From Achatina immaculata (lineage: Eukaryota > Mollusca > Gastropoda > Stylommatophora > Achatinidae), in NCBI GenBank assembly GCA_009760885.1, contig CM019710.1, positions 2,768,633-2,832,632 on the forward strand: a stretch of 64,000 nucleotides of DNA, in the 5' to 3' direction. Positions 56,216 to 64,000 of the stretch are shown one piece after another (positions within the stretch are counted from its first letter, which is position 1; every line of letters starts with the position of its first letter). The notes under the pieces are model-generated. The model made no database searches, had not been told where the DNA came from, and saw nothing but the letters and a program-made list of their open reading frames with translations. The translations under genes were made by a program, and so were the position numbers.

Positions 56216-56285
56216 CACAGCAACTGTACAGCTTAATCAGAACATTTTTATTTGATGATCATTAAGGGCGAATACATTTGTAAGA

Positions 56286-56480
56286 TTAAAAGTTTATAGA
56301 CTAAGAAGACGTGCTGCTTACTTTTATCTAAAAGTTTATAGACTAAGAAGACGTGCTACTTACTTTTATCTAAAAATTTCTAAACAAAGAAGACGTGCTA
56401 CTTACTTTTATCTAAAAATTTCTAGACAAAGAAGACAACTATTTACCTCTAATAATTTATAGACACAGAAGAAGACGCAC
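56286..56480. repeat. 42-bp array A (about 4 copies, degenerate)
   Basis: AAAAGTTTATAGACTAAGAA and GACGTGCTACTTACTTTTAT form the unit, decaying to the right. Confidence 0.85.
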
Positions 56481-56507
56481 TAGTTACTTGTGTTAAAAAA
56501 AAACTTA

Positions 56508-56925
56508 ACCTTGGACTAATGTACTACTCAGAGGCGGGGTCACTTAACAACCTTGGACTAATGTACTACTCAGAGGCGGGGTCACTTAACAACCTTGGAC
56601 TAATGTGCTACTAAGAGGCGGGGTCACTTAACAACCTTGGACTAATGTACTACTCAGAGGCGGGGTCACTTAACAACCTTGGACTAATGTACTACTCAGA
56701 GGCGGGGTCACTTAACAACCTTGGACTAATGTACTACTCAGAGGCGGGGTCACTTAACAACCTTGGACTAATGTACTACTCAGAGGCGGGGTCACTTAAC
56801 AACCTTGGACTAATGTACTACTCAGAGGCGAGGTCACTTAACAACCTTGGACTAATGTACTAATCAGAGGCGGGGTCACTTAACAACCTTAAACTAATGT
56901 ACTACCCAGAGGCGGGGTCACCATT
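56508..56925. repeat. 42-bp array B (about 10 copies)
   Basis: CCTTGGACTAATGTACTACT and CAGAGGCGGGGTCACTTAAC form the unit (14 codons), giving a 72-codon ORF that is not a gene. Nearly pure. Confidence 0.95.
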
Positions 56926-56984
56926 ATATTAAATATTCATGTCTTGCCCACACAAGCAGTTCCACTACTCACTTGTTCGGAACG

Positions 56985-57255
56985 ACGTGATGGGAGAGGC
57001 TGGCTTGTACATGGGAGTTGCTAGCATGTACATGGGAGATGGAAGCTGTACATGGGAAGGCCTAGCGTGTACGTGGGAAGGCTTAGCCTGTGCATAGGGG
57101 GGGCCTAGTTTGTACACGGGAGGGACTATCGTGTACACGAGAGGGCCTAGCTTTAAATGGGAGGGCTAGCTTGTAAATGGGTGGACCTAAATTGTAAATG
57201 GGAGGGTCTAGCTTGTAAATGGGAGGGCCTAGCTTGTACATGGGAGGGCATATCT
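56985..57255. repeat. Degenerate 21-27 bp array
   Basis: GTACATGGGAGGGCCTAGC and variants recur about 11 times with variable spacing. Confidence 0.75.
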
Positions 57256-57440
57256 TTTATCTGGTATTGAATTTCAAAACGTAACTCAAACTGTCAGTCT
57301 TACAGAAATGAAAAAAAAGACAAAACTGAAGTAACAAAAAGTCAATCATGGAAGACAAAAATTGATGAAGTCCAGAACATAAATAAGAAATATTAAATTA
57401 AATAAGGAAAGTGACATAAACAAAAACTGCACACAACAAA
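57256..57440. other. Short A-rich spacer
   Basis: No feature recognised. Confidence 0.5.
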
Positions 57441-58950
57441 GATAAAATTACAATCTAGAACAAATCTGAAAAAGTGCTTAAAGTAAGCTATAGAACAAAT
57501 AGAGACAAATATAGAACAAAATGAGAAAGTGGTAAAATTATAATCAAGAACAAATCTGAGAAAGTGGTAAAATTGTAGTATAAAACAAATTTGAGAAAGT
57601 AATAAGATTATAACGTAGAACAAATTTGAGAAAGTGATAAACTTATAACGTAAAACAAAATTGAGAAAGTGATAAAATTATAATCTAGAACATATTTGAA
57701 TAGGTGGTAAAATTATAATCTAGAACACATTTGAAAAAATGGTAAAATTATAATCTAGAACACATTTGAAAAGATGATAAAATTATGATCTAGAACACAT
57801 TTGAAAAGATGGTAAAATTATAATCTAGAACACATTTGAAAAGATGGTAAAATTATAATCTAGAACACATTTGAAAAGATGGTAAAATTATAATCTAGAA
57901 CACATCTGAAAAGATGGTAAAACTAAAAACTAGAAACACATTTGAAAAGATGGTAAAACTAAAACCTAGAAACACATTTGAAAAGATGATAAAACTAAAA
58001 CCTAGAAACACATTTGAAAAGATGATAAAACTAAAACCTAGAAACACATTTGAAAAGATGATAAAACTAAAACCTGGAAACACATCTGAAAAGATGATAA
58101 AACTAAAACGTAGAAACACATCTGAAAAGATGATAAACTAAAACCTAGAAACACATCTGAAAAGATGATAAAACTAAAACCTAGAAACACATCTGAAAAG
58201 ATGATAAAACTAAAACCTAGAAACACATCTGAAAAGATGATAAAACTAAAACCTAGAAACACATCTGAAAAGATGATAAAACTAAAACCTAGAAACATAT
58301 TTGAAAAGATGATAAAACTAAAACCTAGAATCACATCTGAAAAGATGATAAAACTAAAACCTAGAAACACATTTGAAAAGATGATAAAACTAGAACCTAG
58401 AACACATTTGAAAAGATGATAAAACTAAAACCTAGAAACACATTTGAAAAGATGATAAAACTAAAACCTAGAAACACATTTGAAAAGATGATAAAACTAA
58501 AACCTAGAAACACATCTGAAAAGATGATAAAACTAAAACCTAGAAACACATCTGAAAAGATGATAAAACTAAAACCTAGAAACACATCTGAAAAGATGAT
58601 AAAACTAAAACCTAGAAACATATTTGAAAAGATGATAAAACTAAAACCTAGAAACACATTTGAAAAGATGATAAAACTAAAACCTAGAATCACATCTGAA
58701 AAGATGATAAAACTAAAACCTAGAAACACATTTGAAAAGATGATAAAACTAGAACCTAGAACACATTTGAAAAGATGATAAAACTAAAACCTAGAAACAC
58801 ATTTGAAAAGATGATAAAACTAAAACCTAGAAACACATTTGAAAAGATGATAAAACTAAAACCTAGAAACACATTTGAAAAGATGATAAAACTAAAACCT
58901 AGAACACATTTGAAAAGATGATAAAACTAAAACCTAGAAACACAGAAAAT
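57441..58950. repeat. 35-bp array passing into a 36-bp array (about 42 copies)
   Basis: To about 57,905 the unit is 35 bp or less regular (AATTATAATCTAGAACACAT, TTGAAAAGATGGTA). Beyond, one added A (AAACTAAAACCTAGAAACAC) makes it 36 bp, and the ordered units then open on both strands (12-residue repeats, up to 120 codons). A 359-bp higher-order duplication links about 58,040-58,400 to 58,400-58,760. Confidence 0.94.
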
Positions 58951-58984
58951 GTTCACATCAGATAATGCCATGCCAGTATGCGTA

Positions 58985-59605
58985 GCCGGTTGTCTCTCTC
59001 CATCTCTCTCCATCTCTCTCCATCTCTCTCCATCTCTCTCTCCATCTCTCTCGATTCTCTGTCTCTAATAAACTCGATTGTCGTTTTCCTGCCACACCAT
59101 GTGGTTATCTCTCTCCATCTCTCTCGATTCTCTGTCTCTAATAAACTCGATTGTCGTTTTCCTGCCACACCATGTGGTTATCTCTCTCCGTCTCTCTCGA
59201 TTCTCTGTCTCTAATAAACTCGATTGTCGTTTTCCTGCCACACCATGTGGTTATCTCTCTCCATCTCTCTCGATTCTCTGTCTCTAATAAACTCGATTGT
59301 CGTTTTCCTGCCACACCATGTGGTTATCTCTCTCCATCTCTCTCTATTCTCTGTCTCTAATAAACTCGATTGCCGTTTTCCTGCCACACCATGTGGTTGT
59401 CTTTCTCCATCTCTCTCGACTCTCTGTTTGGAATAAACCCCATTCCTGTTTTCCTGCCACACCATATGGTTGTCTCTCTCCATATTCTCTGTCTCTAATA
59501 AACCCGACTGTCGTTTTCCTGCCACACCATATGGTTGTCTCTCTCCATATTCTCTGTCTCTAATAAACCCGATTGTCGTTTTCCTGCCACACCACGTGGT
59601 CAGCC
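58985..59605 (-). repeat. 73-bp array made from LINE A C-terminal codons (about 8 copies)
   Basis: Unit contains TCTCTAATAAACTCGATTGT and TTTTCCTGCCACACCATGTG. The first unit continues directly from LINE codons (LDGLTTWCGRKTTIGFIRD), and the last runs into the genuine C-terminus (RLRILAWHYLM). Since 73 is 1 modulo 3, the frame rotates. Confidence 0.9.
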
Positions 59606-59757
59606 CATCCAGGTATGTCTGGCTTCTTCGCCCTCTCTGTCTTTTGCCATTTATCTTTCCAATCATGACCAATGTTTCAAGGCCATCGTGTCTGTTGATG
59701 CTTCTGAGAAAATTTGAGTTGTCTATTTCTTGTGTACGGCACTAGCTTGAGATATTC

Positions 59758-59830
59758 CTTTGTCTGCTGTAATACTTCTTCATTTGTCTGCTGTAATACT
59801 TCTTCATTTGTCTGCTGTAATACTTCTTCA
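59758..59830 (-). repeat. 24-bp in-frame triplication in LINE A
   Basis: TTTGTCTGCTGTAATACTTC plus TTCA occurs three times, repeating NEEVLQQT without loss of frame. Confidence 0.93.
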
Positions 59831-59919
59831 TTTATCTTTCTGGCTGTCCATGGTATGAAAAACATCCTTCTTAGGAAGCACATTTCAGTAGCCTTTACTC
59901 TTTGTTCTGATTGTTCATT

Positions 59920-59990
59920 CATGGCCCATGTTCATTCATGGCCCATGTTCATTCATGGCCCATGTTCATTCATGGCCCATGTTTCACTTG
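59920..59990 (-). repeat. 17-bp repeat in LINE A (4 copies)
   Basis: CATGGCCCATGTTCATT occurs at 59,920, 59,937, 59,954 and 59,971. It amplifies the ETWAMNE codons and shifts the frame. Confidence 0.93.
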
Positions 59991-60964
59991 CGTAAAGTAG
60001 TATATGTTCTGTGTTGCATCTTAGAACTCTCTTCTTATTTCTATTGACAGTTTTTGATTTGTTAAAATTTTCTGTTTTACAAAAGCTGTCTTTGCCACTG
60101 CTATCCTGGTTCTGACTTCTTCAGTGACCTGCCATCAAATGTTACGACTTTACCTAAATATTTGTAGCTATTGATCTGTCTTAATATCTTCTCCTGCACT
60201 TAATTCTGCGTTATGATATCACCATTACTTGTGTCTTATTGGTGTTTAACCCCTTTTTTGCTTTCTTCCTAGTTTTTGTAAGGTTTTCCTACTCTCTGCT
60301 ACCGGCACTGTGCCACCTGCATGCCTGATGTTGTTTACTTTCTTTCTCCCAATCTTTACTCCACCTATTTTCTTGATATCTCTCATTATTGTTTTACTGT
60401 ATAAAGAGAATAGGCCTGGAGACAGAACAGATCTTTGTCTCGCCCCACTTTGTTGGAACTCGCTGATGGTATTCTTCGCTCTTTGTCTGTTCTTTGTTGC
60501 CAGTAGATGTTCTTTATATCTGCTGGTCTCTTCCATCAATTCCCAGCTTCTCAAGCATCTTAAAAACTTCTTTACGTCCTACTCTAGTAAATGCTTTAGT
60601 GTAATCTGTGAAGTTCACATAGTGAAGTGTTCACTTCTAGTGATCGTTCTATAACCATCCTTAATATGAAAATTATGTTTGTTGTTCCTTTTCTAAATCC
60701 ACATTGTTCTTCTGATATTTCTGGTTTAATCTTGTTTCTCATCCTCATCATTATAATTCTTAGAAGTATCTCTGAGATGTGGCTCATAAGATTGATCGTT
60801 CGCTGCTGATCGCGTTGAATAGCTCCTGCTTTCTCTGGAAGTGTAGTGAAGATTGACTTAGTGAAGTCTGTTGGTATTTCTCCTGTGTGATATATTGTGT
60901 TTAACAGTTTTGTGACTTTTTCAATTCCCAAATCTTCCAAAGCTTTTATCATTTCTGTAATGGT

Positions 60965-61228
60965 GTTATCTGGTCCTGTAGCTTTCCTGCAGATGTTATC
61001 TGGTCGTACAGCTTTCCTGTAGATGTTATCTGGTCCTACAGCTTTCCTGTAGATGTTATCTAGTCCTACAGCTTTCCTGTAGATGTTATCTGGTCCTACA
61101 GCTTTCCTGTAGATGTTATCTGGTCCTACAGCTTTCCTGTAGATGTTATCTGGTCCTACAGCTTTCCTGTAGATGTTATCTGGTCCTACAGCTTTCCTGT
61201 AGATGTTATCTGGTCCTACAGCTTTATT
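60965..61228 (-). repeat. 30-bp in-frame array in LINE A (9 copies)
   Basis: CTGGTCCTACAGCTTTCCTG plus TAGATGTTAT is repeated nine times. The unit equals ten codons (DNIYRKAVGP), i.e. the conserved start of the RT domain, repeated in frame with only three or four substitutions. Confidence 0.95.
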
Positions 61229-61727
61229 CTTCTCAGTGAATTTCTGACTTCATCCATCAAGATTGGTGGACCTTCTTTCTCTTCTCTAGTTGGGCTGTGG
61301 TTATCTCTTACATAATTATATAACTCTAATATACTCTGACCACTTTTTTTAGAAGTGGTCATTTTTATAATGTTGTCTCTTTCCATGATTATATTCTCTT
61401 CCATATCTGTCTGTCAGCTTGATCTTGAAATAGATTTCGGTTTAATTAGTTCCTTTTTATTCTGAGGGACATTAGAACAGTTTTTAGTGTACGATGTTTC
61501 TATCCTCTCTGCATTTCCTATCTAGCCACATTTCTTTTGCTTCATTTTTCTTATGACCTCTTTGTTGATCTTTTCATCTTGTTCTTTGTTGTTTTTATCT
61601 ACTCTTCTTTTGTTCATTAAATCCAGCATTTACTTTGTCATCAGCCCTTTCTTGCCTCCCGCTCTATTTTGGGCAGTGTGGCTTGGGCTTCTGTGATTGC
61701 TTCTTTCCATATGTCACTTTTATCATT

Positions 61728-61808
61728 AGTATCTTGGAACAGCATTTTAGTATCTTGGAACAGCTTTTAGTATCTTGGAACAGCATTTTAGTATCTTGGA
61801 ACAGTATT
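61728..61808 (-). repeat. 20-22 bp repeat in the LINE A linker (4 copies)
   Basis: AGTATCTTGGAACAGC(A)TTTT occurs four times just upstream (in LINE sense) of DKSDIWKEAITEAQA. Confidence 0.88.
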
Positions 61809-61884
61809 TCCACGTCTGTTAGATCTTCTTATCTCTTTTTTTTTTCACTTCTATGGCGAGTTTTGCTCTTATCTGTTCTTCTTT

Positions 61885-62215
61885 CTGTAAAGCTGTCTTA
61901 TCTCATGTCATGTTAGAGGCTTTGAATTTAGTTCTGTAATGCTGTCATATCTCATGTCATGTTAGAGGCTTTGGTTTTAGTTCTGTAATGCTATCATATC
62001 TCATGTCATGTTAGAGGCTTTGATTTTAGTTCTGTAATGCTGTCATATCTCATGTCATGTTAGAGGCTTTGGTTTTAGTTCTGTAATGCTGTCATATTTC
62101 ATGTCATGTTAGAGGCTTTGGTTTTAGTTCTGTAATACTGTCATATCTCATGTCATGTTAGAGGCTTTGGTTTTAATTTTAGCAATGTTAGAGGCTTTGG
62201 TTTTAATTTTAGCAA
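61885..62215. repeat. 49-bp array at the LINE A 5' side (about 6 copies)
   Basis: GCTGTCATATCTCATGTCAT and GTTAGAGGCTTTGGTTTTAG form the unit. It sits where upstream LINE coding sequence would be expected. Whether the unit is LINE-derived is uncertain. Confidence 0.88.
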
Positions 62216-62283
62216 TCTATCATTTATCTTGCTATTAAGAACCTGTGGTCACTGTAGTGATAAAGACATTTAAGAAAGTGAAC

Positions 62284-62905
62284 AGGAAGGCCTTACTTTA
62301 AACATAAAAAAGACAGAGACTGTGGTTATATCGAAGAAACAGAATCCACTAGCATGCAGTATAAAATTAAACGGAACTGTTCTAAAGCAGGTGCATAAAT
62401 TTAAATACCTTGGAGCAGTAATAACTTCAGATGGGAAATGCAGAACAGAAATTAGGAACAGAATAGGCCAAGCAAAGACTGCATTTCAGAGAATGAGAAA
62501 CATATTAGCCAACACATCCTTATCAATGAATGTTAGAAAACGAGTCCTAAAATGCTATATTGAACCTATCTTGTTATATGGAAGTGAATCATGGACAATA
62601 GGCAGGTCTGCACAAAAGTCATTGGAAGCAGCAGAAATGTGGTGTATTAGAAGAATGTTGCGAATCCCCTGGACAGCAAAAATAACTAATGAAGAATGTA
62701 TGAGAAGAGCTGGAGAGACAAAAGAAATCTTGCCAAAAAATAAGAGAGAGACAATGTACTTTCATGGGACATGCAATGAGAAGAGGGGGCATTTGAAAAT
62801 ATTATAGCAACAGGAAAAATAAAGGGAAGAAAAGCCAAGGGAAGACCGAGAGAAATTATCCTGGATAATATGACGAGATGATTCGAGAGAGGATCACAAA
62901 AGCCA
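62284..62905 (+). pseudogene. LINE reverse transcriptase fragment (family B), longest copy
   Basis: Reads LTLNIKKTETVVISKKQ, FKYLGAVITSDGKCRTEI, IGQAKTAFQRMRNILANTSL, CYIEPILLYGSESWT, EAAEMWCIRRMLRIPWTAK and, after a frameshift near 62,740, GRAKGRPREI-like sequence. It shares its last half with the inserts at 13.2 and 14.4 kb. It lacks the catalytic YADD region by 5' truncation. It is divergent in orientation from LINE A, 70 bp away. Confidence 0.9.
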
Positions 62906-63204
62906 TACATCTGCACAGTCTGAACTCTTACTATTATCACATTGATGTGGTGTATAATTTCCTGCTCTATAATTATGCTCCGCTGTATTAAGGGCAACAT
63001 GTAACATTGTGGAAACGTTATGTTCACACACTGGATACAACTTCTGCTTTTCTCAAGATACATGTCGTCTCTTCTGTTACAAGTTAATAATGGCTCGGGC
63101 ATAAAACGTAGCTGGATTTTAAAAATAGAAAATAAATAAGCGCTATACATGTTTTTGGTAAAAAAAAAGTGAAATGAAACTCAGAAAAGTGGATATTTTT
63201 ATTA
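62906..63204. other. Spacer
   Basis: No feature recognised; A-run at 63,161-63,168. Confidence 0.5.
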
Positions 63205-64000
63205 TTACTGACAATCATATTTAGGTTTTGAAAATTACGCAGGTTAGATGACCGCCATTACATTTGATACATTCAGCCAGGCGTCTGGAAAATTCTGCAT
63301 AACACCATTTAACATGTTCAAAGGGATATTTTGAATGCAGTGTCGGATTCGATCTCTTAGGTCTGCAGTTGAGTGTCATCGACTAGCATACACCGTGTTC
63401 TTGAGATACCTCCACAAACAGATGTCTGTGGCCGATAAATCCGGTGACCTTGCCGGCCAATGAATATCCCCAAATCGGAAATAAGACGAGTGGGAAATGC
63501 TTGTCACAGCATGGCCATGAACTGACGGGCTGTGTAGGCAGTTGCTCCATCTTGTTGTAACCATATTAATCTCTTATTTCTATTGGCCAACTCTGGAATG
63601 AAGTATTCAGTTAGCATCAGCACATAAATATCGCTATTAACAGTAAGAGGATGCCAGGTGCCAAAGCGTTCCTAACAGCTGATCGCCGAGGGCTACTCAG
63701 CAATGCTTTGCGGACTTCTTGAATTCGTTCAGGTGTCTGTTGAGTTCTTGGACGACCAGTAGACAGGTGTCTGCTGAGTTCTTGGACGACCAGTAGACAG
63801 GTGTCTGTTGAGTTCTTGAACGACCAGTAGACAGGTGTCTGTTAAGTTCTTGGATGATCAGTAGACTTGTTATTAAGGCAATTAGCGGTTTCCTTACATT
63901 TTTTGACCCACCTCAAAGTTGTTTTGTCCTCCGATCGGGAACATTATCACGGGGATGCAACTCAAAATGGCGACGAAACTTTCGTTGAGCAGTAATAGAC
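63205..64000 (-). pseudogene. DDE/D transposase relic (Tc1/mariner-IS630 superfamily), internally deleted
   Basis: Minus-strand motifs in order: ITAQRKFRRHFELHP near the window end, LRWVKKCKETANCLNNKSTG, STGRPRTQQTPERIQEVRKA, LLSSPRRSAVR, then abruptly HPLTVNSDIYVLMLTEYF, LIWLQQDGATAYTARQF (second catalytic Asp at 63,549-63,551), RFGDIHWPARSPDLSATD, LWRYLKNTVYAS and a RRLAECIKCNGGHL-like end. Normally over 100 residues including the first catalytic Asp lie between SAVR and TVNSD; here they are missing. Three frameshifts follow. A 34-bp repeat amplifies the GRPRT linker. The family match is from memory; the window edge cuts the N-terminus. Confidence 0.88.
63727..63875 (-). repeat. 34-bp repeat in the transposase GRPRT linker (4 copies)
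   Basis: GTGTCTGTTGAGTTCTTGGA and CGACCAGTAGACAG form the unit. Minus-strand codons are STGRPRTQQTP, the linker between the two helix-turn-helix motifs. The unit shifts the frame each time. Confidence 0.92.

Larger units (their letters stand above)
58953..61900 (-). pseudogene. Long LINE polyprotein relic (family A) with internal tandem expansions
   Basis: Minus-strand pieces follow LINE ORF2 order: linker (MLDLMNKRRVDKNNKEQDEK, 61.6 kb), LYNYVRDNHSPTREEKEGP, the RT start (RKAVGPDN, 61.0-61.2 kb), MIKALEDLGIEKVTKLLNTI, PEISEEQCGFRKGTTN, SPGLFSLYSKTIMRDIK, the catalytic box at 60,312-60,323 (HAGG instead of YADD), ETWAMNEQSE, FFIPWTARKINEEVLQQT, GKINGKRQRGRRSQTYLDGL and the final LAWHYLM with stop at 58,953. 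Frameshifts and stops separate the pieces, and the endonuclease is not seen. At least five codon blocks are tandemly amplified (listed separately). Inactive. Confidence 0.9.

Overview
This window looks like animal nuclear DNA from an invertebrate. A mollusc, probably a gastropod, is my best guess; this rests on remembered resemblance of the retroelement relics to molluscan LINE and SINE families and could not be searched. I see no operons, ribosome binding sites or CRISPR arrays, and no intact host gene. Almost every base belongs to a tandem repeat, a microsatellite, a transposable-element relic, or a kilobase-scale tandem duplication of such pieces.

Layout. 0-4 kb: a 54-bp satellite carrying a 1.3-kb retroelement with an 11-bp target-site duplication (TSD); the pair is tandemly duplicated (1,546 bp). 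4-12 kb: composite blocks of 27-, 34- and 47-bp arrays and unclassified spacer, duplicated twice. 10-19 kb: about 5 kb of a 19-bp satellite with two copies of a LINE 3' fragment, again made by duplication. 17-23.8 kb: an unclassified 1.5-kb block in three copies, then 33-bp and 32-bp arrays. 24.5-34.6 kb: a LINE fragment, a 33-bp array, two copies of a 1.75-kb block with 27-bp repeats, and three copies of a microsatellite/44-bp/44-46-bp composite. 34.6-38.9 kb: two wrecked Tc1-like transposase copies flanked and interrupted by arrays made of their own coding sequence. 39.1-41.1 kb: a mariner element split by a LINE insertion. 41.1-42.3 kb: a decayed gene of a multicopy invertebrate family. 42.9-48.2 kb: further arrays and a LINE with a 13-bp TSD. 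48.6-54.3 kb: a SINE inside another repeat, an inverted partner of that repeat, and a 1.8/2.0-kb tandem duplication. 54.7-55.6 kb: a LINE with a 12-bp TSD. 56-59 kb: more arrays. 58.95-62.2 kb: a long minus-strand LINE relic with at least five internal tandem expansions. 62.3-62.9 kb: another LINE fragment. 63.2-64 kb: a broken, internally deleted DDE/D transposase.

Main result. Two processes recur. First, short tandem amplification has occurred inside the reading frames of at least four unrelated element genes, with units of 17 to 75 bp; some are exactly in frame, and two have grown into large minisatellite arrays. Second, neighbouring unrelated arrays have been duplicated together as 0.7-2.4 kb blocks, and several junctions show only short microhomology. 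TSDs and shared insertions let the events be ordered: satellite first, retroelement insertion second, block duplication third, copy-number drift last. Long ORFs of up to 476 codons come from arrays whose units lack stop codons; I do not regard them as genes. Collapsed or mis-joined assembly is a real alternative for some large duplications and needs long-read support.
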